Source: Carnegiea gigantea (taxonomy: Eukaryota; Streptophyta; Magnoliopsida; Caryophyllales; Cactaceae). Taken from it: a DNA stretch of 64,000 bases. The position numbers were made by a program, and so were the translations under genes. Positions 47,207 through 58,464 of the stretch are shown in pieces; positions within the stretch are counted from its first letter, which is position 1; every line of letters starts with the position of its first letter. Below the pieces are notes generated by a model. It saw nothing but the letters and a program-made list of their open reading frames with translations, ran no database searches and had not been told where the DNA came from. The stretch lies in contig JAKOGI010000536.1 of NCBI GenBank assembly GCA_029747015.1, positions 62,001-126,000 on the forward strand, given 5' to 3'.

Positions 47207-50018
47207 TATAATAGCCCGACCCTAAATCATGTTTATTTATTTAATTAAACCATGTTATTAATTTTTTCACATTTATTTATCTCATTCAATCCTCCCGGTT
47301 GGGAGAATTCATTTGGAGCTCCACTTTGCAATTCGAGTTTCATTTATCGAAAATCTTTGGGAAAATCGATAGTAGGCCTCATATTTATGATTTAAAAGAT
47401 TCAATTATTTTTCATAACATTACAAAGATTTAGTTGCAAACTATGGAAAAATTTAATCGTATATGGCTTAATTTTCTTTCCGAGCCCAAATGCATTTAGG
47501 CACAATTTTGGCCCAATAAGTTGCTATAACTAAATTAAGCTAATTACCATCATTTGCAGCTAATTATAATTAGCAAAAGATATTTTGGGAGATATTAAAT
47601 TTTAGCCAAGAGAACTTTGGGCCATTTTCAACCAAGTAAACTCACTAAATGATCAAAGCTCTCCTTTCTCTCTCTTCTTCTCTTTCTCTTCATTTGTGCT
47701 AGCCCCTTGCCGCCGTCCCCATGCCACCTATTTCTGCACCTCTTTTGCTGGAAAACACCACCAGAGACACCAGCATTCAGCCACCCCAACACCTCTCTAG
47801 CCACCAGCCACTTCCCCCACCCTTCAAGCATCACCCACACCTCTCTTTTTCAAGCATCGGGTGAGTAATACCTCACCCTATCTTGTTGTTTTTATTTGTG
47901 ATTTGGATTTTGATTCTTGGTTTTATTTTTGATCATGTTATTTATATGGAAACAATAGTTATTTTGATGTTTTAATGGTTGGATTATGCTTGAAAGTATG
48001 TGATGTTTGAAGTTGTTCATGATCATGCAAGTTTAGGTGGTGATGATGGATTTTGATTGTTTTAAGTGAGATTTTGTGATCTTTGGTATTGGTAATGAAT
48101 ATCAAGATATTTATACTGATTTATATAAGTTAGAGACTGATTTTAATGGGTGTTTATGTCAAGAAAAGCTTGCAAATAAGTGCTATTATGCTATAAACAG
48201 ACCCAAAACAGGGGTGACTTTGGGAATAAACTCTTATTGATCAGCCCATCCGAAAATTGTGATATTTGGTAGGTCTCTAGAGCAGGATGTTAGCTTTCAA
48301 TGGGATCTAGAATTACTCAATCTTCAGTTGTGTGGACAACGTTATGATCAATTTACTGAAGACTGCATAGAATACATCGAAACTGGGAGCATATTTGAAC
48401 AAGGGATTTAACGGAAAACCTACTATTGATTGGGTCATTAAAAAATAGTGATTTTTGGTGTGTCAATAGATCAATGAGTTGTCTTTCAAATGCTTTTTGA
48501 ATCACCTTAATCCGGGGTCTGTGGAAAAGGTTATCGTTATTTTACTACGATTGCGCAGATTGGACTGAAATTGTACATGTTTGTGTTCTACCCTAATTTT
48601 AGGGACCTTACCATATGAATCATGCCTTGTATCCTGAATAAAAGTTTTAGAGGACATTATGAGATTTTCATATCGGGGTTTTATATCTCAATTGGAGGTT
48701 AGGAGTGAAGGATATGGATTTTCTAAAGTAGACCATCAAACTGTACTATGTGAATAAAGAAATCAGTGCTTGACGGATCAAACAGAGGTTATTTGAGCCT
48801 TTATGAACCTCATGACACCCCTTATGGCATTGGACCTTCTGTTATACATTTTGGAATCATTACACATTTTGTTATCCATTTCAGAAACATCAGAAACCCA
48901 TATTTCGTTTATTTCAATTGAAATCTTTTCATTATCAACTCAATCATTCCAATGTGATCTATTTTGTTTCAATTTGTTATATTTCAAGTTCAATAACCCT
49001 AACTGATTTATTTTTCAGATCATCTTGGTTTAACTTGCCTTATATTGAGTCATTGAAATTGTAGAAGCCTTTTAATTAATCAATTTCCATTAAAGTTATA
49101 AATTATGTCAGTGAACGTGGTTTACTAACAGCATTTATCTATAATGACATCTTCTAAACAGAAATGGGGCCTAGTCTATCATTTTTATTTGTGCATACGT
49201 ATTATCAAGTGAAATATCATCAAAGACTTCAGGTACGTCCATTGCCTACATCTTTAGAAATTAGAGTGTATTTATCAACGTTATCATATTTTGGTAAGTA
49301 CATCAATGAATCAGTTTACACAGTAATTTATTGGTTAATTAGTGACCCCATTAGTTATCATCTACATGCCATTAGCCCTTCAGTTACCCGCACGGCTTCA
49401 GGCCAGGTCCACGATCGGCCTGGCAGGTGTACGCCTATCCATAGATCGTAACAGTATCAAGGGGTTCACTATCAGATAATAAGTAGCAATGCAATTTTAC
49501 ATTCATCTCATTCACTGTTTTAACTTAAATTGAATTGTAAAGCAGCCGCCCAAACAATTTATTTAGAGATGATTTAACAATTCAGGAATGCATGTACTGA
49601 GCTTCGGCTCACAGTTTAAAATATTTTTCATATTTTGTTTTAGGCAAATGCTCAGAGAATTGCCTTTATGCTAGTAAATCAGTTGAAGAGAATAAGTGAA
49701 GTAAGGAAATCCTGATGGATTAGAAGTAATACAGTATGTGCATACTTTAAAGTTGTATTTTGAATTCTTCTGTGGATGAAGATGTAGACTATATAGTGAT
49801 TTATTTTACTATGGTTTATAAACCTTTCATTGGTTAACACTTGATGTGAGTGTACATGTTGAGGTTATGCTTAACTATATTATTTATAGTGCTCATGTTT
49901 CAAGCATTATCCTTTTTGGACGGCAGTAACGCCCCTATCATTGGGTTATCAGATTATAATTGAGGAATTATTAAGGTTAATAAAAACAGTGAGACATGTT
50001 TAATTTGGGGGCGTTACA
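47207..50018 (+). repeat. 3' LTR of level-4 element
   Basis: Starts TATAATAGCCCGACCC and ends GGGGGCGTTACA, 2812 bp. It matches 39256-42054 over the whole length with scattered substitutions and small indels. It faces the level-3 5' LTR across only 935 bases. Confidence 0.92.
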
Positions 50019-50743
50019 TAATGATCCCTAGATGAATCATAATCCGGGTCGGACTCATCATCAGGTTCTTTGCCTGAATCGAAGCTGCTAGTCGACGGCT
50101 CTGACTCAGCATCACTAACCTCCTGCCCAACCTGTTACTCCACTATCATTTCATCAATCTCTTGATCCCACTACTGCTCTACCACCGCCTCATCAATGTC
50201 CTGATCCTCCTCGGGATCATCCTCCTCCTTCTGATGGCCCTCGTCCTCCGAACTAATCACTACTATCTCTGGTGTATCAGGGAGGTCTATCACCACATGA
50301 GCCTCCGCAGGACTTTCAGGCATCAGTAGGGTACCTGGTGCGGGCAGGGAGGGTGGTCCTTGTACTGATGCTGGGGCTGCAGGCGGGGGATGTGCCTGAT
50401 GTAACTGGAAGATATACTGTAGAGTCTCCATGGTAATCCCCCTTTGCTCAAACTCCTCCCTCAATAACAAATCTGTAGCGATAGTGGTCCAAGCCCCCTG
50501 GGCCTGAAACATAGGCCCATCCCAACCTGGGTTCCCTGTTACCATGTAGTGGTGATAACAGAGCCTAAACTCCACCCACGGATAAACTGCGGGTAAGGAC
50601 CAGGGCAGTTTATGTGCACGGACCGTAATACTGTGAAACTTAAAAAAAGGGTCATGTGCATGAGCCTCTACACTAGCATGCAGCAGCATAATGTGAGCAG
50701 TCATAGATGCACCCGACATCATGTTAACACCATAAGGGTCCAC
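50019..50743 (-). pseudogene. extra ORF between PBS and gag in level-3 element
   Basis: An open frame of 190 codons (50743-50171). It opens with GTG (VDPYGVNMM...); the aligned position in level 4 is ATG (42232), so ATG is the likely ancestral start. Residues 1-100 are His- and aromatic-rich with no family I know; 112-140 are Pro/Ala-rich; 145-190 contain VVIDL and EIVVISSEDE, which look like SUMO-interaction motifs, in an acidic tail. Past two stops the acidic frame continues (ESDPDYDSS) and ends with a TAG formed exactly at the level-4 insertion point. It lies in sense with gag-pol. Function unknown. Confidence 0.6.
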
Positions 50744-50937
50744 CTAACAAAGAAAAGACATATATGAGAGGCATACATAACCATAATTAAGAAACATGCA
50801 AATGTAAGCACCCTGTATTTCTCATATCATTACTACACTTCTAACATCACTCTAGCAATATACAATAGCCCCCATTATCAGCCATTCCCACCCTCTTATT
50901 TCTAAACTCCACATTACACAAAGAAAATCTTAACCTA

Positions 50938-50949
50938 GCTCTGACACCA
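50938..50949 (-). other. primer binding site (initiator tRNA-Met) of level-3 element
   Basis: Minus strand TGGTGTCAGAGC, one A-to-G change from TGGTATCAGAGC, four bases from the LTR end. It shows that the 50954-53504 repeat is the 5' LTR and the element runs leftward. Confidence 0.87.
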
Positions 50950-50953
50950 AATC

Positions 50954-53504
50954 TGTAACGCCCCAAATATAAGTAAATCACTGTTTGCATTTCTTTCATT
51001 AGTTTCCCCAATTAGAAATGATAACCCAAACAATTAGGCATTACTGCTATCCAACAAGGATAAAGCTTTGCTTGTATAGGATAAACTTATCTATAATAAT
51101 CAATGTTTACCATCAAAGGCATTCACACCATCACAACCCATCAGATCATTTAGATACATATAAAAATTGTTCTAACATCAAAACCATTCAAACATCTCAA
51201 GGACTACACTAAAATATAGAATTCTGATAAAATATACAGTTTCAAAACCAAACTATATCACAATACGGTGTTGTAACATCTCAACGACAATACACCACTA
51301 CTCCATGTAGACTTCCCGGCCTCATCTTCAGCCGTTCTGCTTGTCTAAGGGCGATTTACTGAACACTTTCCTAAAACAAAATATAAAAACATTTCGAACT
51401 GTGAGCCAAAACTCAGTGCATGCATTCCTGTATTGTTAAACATCTATGGAAAGAAAAACTGGTTGGGCTTGTACTTCAATTCACTTTTTTTTAATTAAAC
51501 ACAAGGAAAGAGATAAATATGAAATTACGTTGTCAATTATTATCTGATAGTGAACCCCTAGTACCTGTTACGATCTGAATATAGGTGTATACTTGCTAAG
51601 CTGATCGGGACCTGGCCTGAAATTACACGGGTAACTGAAGGGCTATGCCCTGTTACTGATAACTGATGAAGTCATTAATTATGTGATAAATCACTTATTA
51701 AACTGATTCATTGATGTACTTGCCAAAACATTATAATTTTGATAAATACGTGCTAATTTCTAAAGATTCAGACAACGAAAATACTTAGAATTTTTAAATG
51801 TAAGCTCATTGAATAATATTATGCACAAAAGTGGAAGGAATGATAGATTAGGCCCTGATTCTATACAAAATTATCATTGTAGGAATATACGGTTAGCAAA
51901 AATATTTATTTCATAGCTAATAATTTAGTAAAAGAAAAGTAAAAGCATAACAAAGGCTTAGAAAGAATGGCTCATAACTTAATCATTTGACCTCTGATTG
52001 AGACTCAAAACCTAATATAGAAAGATTAAGAAATCCCAAAATTTTTTTATTTAGAACACCAAGCTTGATTCCTACAATAGAATTTCCAAAATGAGGCTAG
52101 AACACAAACATGTCAGTTTTGGTCCATTCTGCACAGTTTTGGTAAAACAACTATAACTTTTTCAACAGACCTCGGATTAAGGTGATTCAAAGGGCATTTG
52201 AAATATAACACACTGAACTTTCTATCAACCAGAAGTCATAATTTTCCAATGGGCCAATCATTACCAGTTTATTCGTAAACTCTATCTTGTTTTCCTAAAA
52301 TTTTCAGCCCTCACTGTTTTGGCTTTTCCCACTCTTTTTTTACACAAATTCTTAACTTAAACCATTCCTTAAAGGCATGCAAACAAGCTTTGGTCCATCC
52401 CAACATCATACAAAATCACCACACTCAAATTAACTTCATAATCATATCCAATAAAGATCATTTTTCAATCTAATACGCACATAAACTAAGCTTAAAGCTA
52501 GTTCAATCCAAACCATACTTTACTTACCAAAACCCTAGTTGATGGCCAATTTAGACTCACTCTAACTCATTTGAAATCACCAAAAACATCATCAAAAACA
52601 CCAATAAGTTAGAAGATGACCAAAACAAAGATAAAACAATCAAAATCCAACACTTTAACATCAAGCTTGCATGATTAAGAATTAACCCTAACCCTAGCAT
52701 GATCCAACCTCAACTCCGCCAAGATCAACATCAAAATAACTCTTATTTCTTATCAAAATATCATGATCAAAGATCACAAACATCAGAACAAGAATCAGAA
52801 CTAAAATAAAAAGCAAAACCAATAAGATCAAGTTTCAAGATTACTCACTTTGATTGAAAATAAGTAGAGATGGAGGTGTTGTTTAGTGGTTTTGATGATG
52901 GAGGATGGTAGCCTGAGGCATTAGGATATTGGGGGGCCGGAAACCACCAGGGCTGGCCGAAAAACTGGTCGGAAACACCCAGGAGCTGCTGTTGTGATGG
53001 CTGCCATGAGGAGGGAGAAAACAGAGAGAAAATGTGTGTTTTGAATTGAGTTATATTTTTTTGACTAATCAACTATCTTGGCTGAGTTTTTAACTAGAGA
53101 ATGACTATTTGGCTAACCATGGTTAAGCTTAATCATAGTAATTAGTTAGGTTAAGAAGCAAATATGATGGCTTTAAATTGGGCCAAAAAAATTAGATTCG
53201 GGAATAAAACGCTTTGTAATGATAACGTTTTTACGAAATTCAAAATTAAGTCTTTGAAATGTGATAGCAAACAAAATAAATTACTCAGATTAAATTTGTT
53301 GAGGCCTACTATCAATTCTTCTAAAGTTTTCGTTAATCAATTAAACAAACAAATAAAATCTGAATTGCCAAGTAAGGGCCTAAATAAAATTTTTCCCACC
53401 AGGGTGAGTAATTGCAATTAATAAATATGAGAAACAAAAATCATGAATATGAGGTAATTAAATAAATAAACATATTTAAATAATTTAAGGTCGGGCTCTT
53501 ACAA
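50954..53504 (-). repeat. 5' LTR of level-3 element
   Basis: Minus strand starts TGTAAGAGCCCGACC at 53504 and ends GGGGCGTTACA at 50954, 2551 bp, with complete TG...CA ends. It matches 31673-34258. Confidence 0.92.
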
Positions 53505-53509
53505 AACAC

Positions 53510-53704
53510 ATCAATTTAGGCCTATTTGGGCTTTTGGGTTCTTTTAATCTTTAATGGGTATCTTTAGGTTTAGTTGTATGGCTTAAGGAATGTTGGTGCT
53601 TTAGGCCTCTTCATTTCAATATCTGGGGGTCTTGAAGTCTTATTCGATCGGTTTATCATCATCGAGCATTTTATAAAAAGAGGACACTTTTTTAGCTATG
53701 TACA
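53510..53704 (-). repeat. rest of level-2 5' LTR
   Basis: Begins right after the AAACA duplication with CATCAATTTAGGCC and matches 22399-22583 (for example GGGCTTTTGGG, CTCTTCATTTCAA, TTTATCATCAT, TTTTATAAAAA) up to the terminal TACA. Confidence 0.82.
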
Positions 53705-55132
53705 CCAAGGTTGAAGAATTGCCTCAAACTATTGTACTCCAAAACAATAAATTTAACCCTTGATATGAAAACATAGACCCGACCCGGAGTGTTAGCTGTC
53801 AGCATGATCACACGTGCAACCAAGGCCCTGTGGCAAGGTTTGATCACAAGTAGTTGTCGTTAGGCGCAAAATCATGCTGATAGCACTTTATCGTAATTAA
53901 CAACTTATTTTTAGTCTTGCATTAGACCCAAAACATACTTGAGTCTACATGAATTTCTTCCTCATAAAAACTTCTTTATGGCAGTACGTCACAGCAAGAG
54001 GTGTACAGATCAGCATTTATTCACTCTTGGACGCGCACCTTTTCCATGCTTACCCAATATTTTGAAACTTAATCCATTACAAAATAGACCCAATAAGCAT
54101 TCTTCAGAAAAAAAACAGTAATTACATCACTCGGACATCGGATGAGAAAGTGATGTCCCAAACAAACTAACCCTACAGCACTGACCATCCCAACGGTATG
54201 ATTTGCCCATAATGGCTGCCGCTAGTCCTGTCAGCCCACGACTAGGCCTATCCTGGCCTCCATTGCATGGATGGAATTCAATTAAGTAACCCATAATCTA
54301 GTCCTAATTTGGAAGAAAATTAATTTTGATTGATTTTTTTAAATCTTGATTTTCTACTTAATTTTGATCTTAATTGATGTTCATATTGATTTTGATCCCA
54401 ATCGATTGTGCTTCGAGTTTGGGTTAAGGTGGTTCAATTTGTTTTAGGTTTCAGGTTTTAAATAGTCGGGCAGTTTTGCCAAGTCCACCTTCTTCATTAT
54501 CATATCAATAAGACCATGTTCATAATCAAGTGAAAACCAAATTTATTGCTTTCACCCTTTCAGTTTCATTATAGAATGGCTTGCTTAGCAAGTGACAACC
54601 CAAATACCTTCTTGCCTTACTAATCAGCTAAATAAGACTAAAATTCATGAAGTGTCATTTGCATGGAACCGAGAAACTTCAGATATTAATTCATTCATTT
54701 CTCGTACAGGCCACCAAGAAGCAAAGAGTCTAATGTTAGGTCACATTATTCATTAGATCACACCTTGGGCCCTAAATCTGGTCTCATGATTTGTAAACAT
54801 GGAGGCAATTCATTAATCCTCATCCACGATGAAGGGGATTACAATCTTATAGAAAATTCCTTCTCCTTCCTAAAAACCAAGTCCATGATCCCTCAGATGC
54901 TCCTTTGGTATGTATAGTTTAGGCTGATGGGAGGCTTTTCTATAAAATTATGGTCTTACACATTTCAAAGGGCAAAATCTACCTAATCTTAAACTCACTT
55001 TATGATATAACATCATAATATCACCCCTCTGAGAGCAGCTGATGCATTTTCAAAAAAGAACGGTTACGGGAAAGGTATTAAGCCTCAACCGCCCTGGCTA
55101 ACCCATGATCGCCCATCAGTTGTGCAGCTTCA
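53705..55132 (+). repeat. rest of level-1 3' LTR
   Basis: Matches 10321-11614 in order: the 10445/53830 region (GGCAAGGTTTGA), 10545/53935 (CATACATGAATC versus CATACTTGAGTC), and 10970-11600 with 54510-55130. It ends CAGCTTCA, aligned with GCTTTCA at 11608-11614. Confidence 0.75.
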
Positions 55133-55954
55133 TTACGCTATATGTAAATAGGGCGTACGTGATGGGATACCCAGCCCAGTGGGTAGGTATGATTTCTTTC
55201 ATGACAACCCCATCTCATAAATGTGACCCTACGTTGTTCACCTAGGCATATATGCTTGTGTTTAATTGCTAAGTGAGTTACATGAGTTTCTCTTCAACTT
55301 GCTGCCATCAAATGTCATTTTCTTACGATATCAATCTAAGAAGTGATTGAAAACCTGATATTAATGTGCAAGTCATCTATACTTATTTCATATCCATAAT
55401 TGACTTGGATATGTGTTATTATACTTGCTTACTCCTTTACCTAGGCAATGACATAAAGTGTCTTATACAATATAATATTATACCCTAAATAAAGGAAGGT
55501 CCAAATTTGTATATAAAAGACCAAGTGTATTTGGGTGAGTGCATTTTAACCTTTTAAAATTTTAGTTATGATGACTCTTATTTGGGTATACTTATTTCCC
55601 ACTTTTGTATCCAATCTTATGATTTCTTTTTTAACAAAATTAATGCATATTTTGTATAAATGTGGGCAAGACAGAGATACAAATTCGAGCGTAAAATCGA
55701 GTAGCTCGGCCCAGCGGTGTCCTGGCTATTTGCACTCGAGTGTACACAGCAGTCCAGTCTGCATGCCACACTCCATGTGCAGCCCGCTACATCTACAAGC
55801 ATGCATGCGCAATCTGCCATCTGTTCTTCATTACTCCTTCGACCAAACTCATCACAAGATTCCTAGTTGCCCTATCATGTGCAGCCTACACATTAACCTC
55901 GCAATTTTCTCTCTTATTGACACATGTTCCATAAGTTGAGCTAATGTGGCTATC
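55133..55954. other. unassigned DNA, right part probably Athila-like 5' LTR
   Basis: No coding resemblance. The sequence from about 55650 (with CTCGGCCCAGCGGTGTCCTGG) is likely U3/R of the Athila-like LTR whose end is at 56821, because the TRIM splits a continuous stretch here, but I could not find the LTR start. TATATAAAAGACC at 55510-55522 is a possible TATA box. Confidence 0.4.
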
Positions 55955-56168
55955 TGTTGGAGTATGCAAATAGGTATAGTCTCACATTAGTAAAATGAAA
56001 GAATGTAAAAGTGGATACTGTCCCACATTGATCAAATTAAAGGGTTTGACATGTGTATAATCTTACGAGTTACTCCATCCATTGCCAATTGGTTCTGGAT
56101 TGGATCCTCATTTGAACTTATATACATGACTCTTTGTTGAAGGCCCAATTGATATATAAAATTTAACA
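55955..56168 (+). repeat. TRIM 5' LTR
   Basis: Matches the 3' LTR strongly from GTCCCACATTGATCAAATTAAA to the end; the first 70 bases are more diverged. Confidence 0.87.
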
Positions 56169-56272
56169 TGGTATCAAAGTAGGTTGCTCGATCTTGATTT
56201 ACCACTGTCCCCATTTAATTAAAATTGTGTGCACATATTGGACCCTGTTGATAACCCACACGTGAGGGGGCG

Positions 56273-56487
56273 TGTTGGAATATGAAATTGGGTACTGTCC
56301 CGTGCACATTGGTGAAATGAATGTGAAACTAGGTGTTGTCCCACATTGATCAAATTAAAGAGTTTGAGTATGTATATAAGCTTGTGAGTTACTCCACCCA
56401 TTATCAATTGATTTTGGATTGGAATCTCATTTGAGTTTATACGCATGATTCTTTGTTTAAGGCCCAATTGATGTATAAAATTTAACA
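56273..56487 (+). repeat. TRIM 3' LTR
   Basis: Starts TGTTGGAATATG right after the PPT. It has TATATAAGC at about 56373-56381 as a likely TATA box, decayed in the other LTR. Confidence 0.87.
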
Positions 56488-56823
56488 CTTTAGAAACTGT
56501 TTGGCCCCTTATTAACAAAAGAACTCAATAATATCGTATTAGTGGTGAAATTGATGTCATAGATCTGTCTCTCTATTTGATTTCTATTTTGTGACTTTAA
56601 TTTGGTTATCAGTTGGGTTTAATTAGTTTCATTTTAATTCTTAAAAAAAAAAAAAACAAATCGATCTTTTCTGCTTGTCTTGATTAGTTTAGGGAATATT
56701 TAATTTTAGTGATTCACTATTCTCTTAGGCTTCGACATTTGAATACTCACTTGTATATCTGTGATACCTTATATAATTGCAAGTAATTGGGCTTATTTTC
56801 AAACTGTATGAAAAATCCACAAC
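56488..56823 (+). repeat. Athila-like 5' LTR, end part
   Basis: Contains the phrase typical of Athila-like LTR ends (GGCTTCGACATT ... CTTGTATA ... TTGCAAGTAATTGGG) and ends about CCACA at 56821 in front of the PBS. A 14-base A run lies at 56643-56656. Confidence 0.65.
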
Positions 56824-56827
56824 TTTT

Positions 56828-56844
56828 TGGCATCCTTGCCGGGG
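56828..56844 (+). other. primer binding site (tRNA-Asp type)
   Basis: TGGCATCCTTGCCGGGG against the consensus TGGCGCCGTTGCCGGGG: three differences. Confidence 0.82.
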
Positions 56845-57184
56845 TGCAATCTGCTGTTGCTAAGTTTTAATTGTCTCCCAATAGTAGCTCTTTGTATACT
56901 TTTAGTTTTTCATAGTATTTTCTTAGATTTTAAATTTCATTTTTTTCTTTATATTTTTAAAGAAAAGTACAAATCTATGTTGATTTGTGTAGAGTTTAGA
57001 GAGTAGCTCTGGGTGATTTCTTTCCTTAGTCTGTCCAACTACCTAGGTACTTTGTGCTTGGTAGATATTCTTTATCGTCTGACCCAACATTGTACAATTC
57101 TTTATCTTCTAACATAAAATTGTACGACCTTGAGATTAAAAGCAAACTTAGAGAAATAAGAGAAAATAAATGATCTCCTCAAGA

Positions 57185-58462
57185 AAAGACGACTCAAAAT
57201 AAAGCTAGACAACTCAAGGAGTATTTTACTCCTAGTGCATATGACTTACGTACTAGTAGTTGATTACCTAAGGTAAATGAGCAATATGAAATTGACCCTC
57301 TATTATTCAAATGTTTCCAATATTTTATGGGCTATAATCTGAAAACACTTTCAAGCATGTTGATGCATTTCTATATATCCATTCCATAATTTATCTGCTT
57401 AATGTTCTAATGATGCATTTGGACTATGACTTGTCCCTTCCTCATTGAAAAAAAGCTAAAAGCTAGTTGACAACTAAGGAAAATATCACTATGCCGGATC
57501 AAATACAAACTAAATTTCTGAAAAAGATCTCTTTAATTGGAAAATTAACTTCCATGAGATGTGTTATAACCACATTTTCCCAAAATAAAAATTAGCAATT
57601 TCGTAAAGGTTGGTAAAGATTTAGGGAATTATTGCATAGTTGTCTGCATCATGAGGCCCTTAAATGGCAACTTGTCCAAAGGTTTTATTCTATTTTAGAC
57701 AAGCATAATAGATGGATTGTATGGTGGCAATTTATGGTGTAAGACTCAAAAGAGGCATAGGATTTGTTTGAAAACTGAAAATTCATATTTGCATGCTACT
57801 TTCTCAAATTCTGATTTGTGGAGACAAGTATAAGCAAAAGGAGTTCATCAAATTTCACAGTTAGTTGATCTTTATAATAAAGTATATGCTTTATATAGGA
57901 AATTTGATCAATTGTTGTCCACTAAATATTTGGCTATGAATTCTCCTGCGATGCATGGTATGTGCTCTGTTTGTGATAGTGCTTTGCATTCTTCCATTGA
58001 TTGCTGTTCTACTATGAAGTGATTTTGTCCATGAGCAAGTGAATGCAGCACAGGAATTTCCTCTATCCATAATCCATGCTTTGACAATTATAATCCTGGT
58101 TATAGGAATCACCCTTATTTTTCTTCGTGATCATAAGGAGCTGAGATGCAATAGATGAATCAAGCAGGCCAATCTAGTAGACATCCACCTCCTGGTTTTC
58201 AATCATACAGGTGCATTCCTCTGCAGTCATAGCAAGCTCTATATAGCAGTTCAAAGTTAGACAAAGTAATCGTTACCCTGGGTAGTTTGACTTCTGTGGT
58301 CCAAGATGTGAATTCGAAAGTTCAAGTCATTGAGTCCAAAGATGCATGTAATAGACTTTCACTCATAGTCTGTAGCAATGCTCGAATTCCAACTTGAGCA
58401 GCTAGCAACTATTGTATGCAAAAGAAAAGATGTAAAGATTCCCAGTAATTCTATAGAAAATC
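57185..58462 (+). pseudogene. Athila-like gag
   Basis: Frames joined across several shifts read YFTPSAYD near 57210, EIDPLL, LLNVL and LRLRLFP-like decayed capsid text near 57400-57470, then WQFMVxDS-like text, and an open stretch from about 57850 with QLVDLYNKVYALYRKFDQLL. It continues after the knuckle to EQLATIVCKRKD and NSIENP, where the MITE begins. Confidence 0.8.
57963..58004 (+). other. intact CCHC knuckle of Athila-like gag
   Basis: C-SV-C-DSAL-H-SSID-C, exact C-x2-C-x4-H-x4-C. Confidence 0.85.
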
Positions 58463-58464
58463 CT

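Larger units (their letters stand above)
39256..50018 (+). mobile_element. Tekay-like element, nest level 4, plus strand
   Basis: LTRs 39256-42054 and 47207-50018 in direct orientation, initiator-Met PBS and PPT in place, and a near-match 5-bp target duplication (TAACG 39251-39255, TAATG 50019-50023; one C-to-T change at a CpG). Same family as level 3 but in opposite orientation, and much more decayed inside: gag, protease, RT, RNase H, integrase and chromodomain remnants with deletions in 5.15 kb. Confidence 0.93.
31673..53504 (-). mobile_element. Tekay-like Ty3/gypsy chromovirus, nest level 3, minus strand
   Basis: Complete element with LTRs 50954-53504 (5') and 31673-34258 (3'), flanked by a perfect 5-bp target duplication AAACA (31668-31672 and 53505-53509). 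Removing it rejoins the level-2 LTR cleanly (ACACCAAACA then CATCAATTTAGG; the intact copy has GAACACCATCAATTGAGG). Order on the minus strand: PBS, extra leader ORF, gag with CCHC, protease, RT, RNase H, integrase, chromodomain-like end, PPT. It is interrupted at 39256-50018 by the level-4 sister element. The internal part is about 5.9 kb without that insertion. Confidence 0.93.
55955..56487 (+). mobile_element. TRIM (terminal-repeat retrotransposon in miniature)
   Basis: 533 bp in total. Direct LTRs 55955-56168 and 56273-56487 (214 and 215 bp), both starting TGTTGGA and ending TTTAACA. A Met-type PBS (TGGTATCAAAGT, 56169-56180) and a PPT (GTGAGGGGGCG, 56262-56272) enclose a 104-base interior with no coding capacity. 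Flanks CTATC and CTTTA are only a weak target duplication. It must use proteins of other elements. Confidence 0.87.

Noticed and set aside
20681..53709. CAAAG/CCAAG as the level-2 target duplication
   Set aside because: It would need an LTR end four bases outside the TG terminus shared with the other LTR copy, so I left the duplication unresolved.
55568..55939. 123-codon ORF with hydrophobic start and many cysteines
   Set aside because: No family resemblance, overlapping ORFs on both strands, and it probably lies in LTR DNA.
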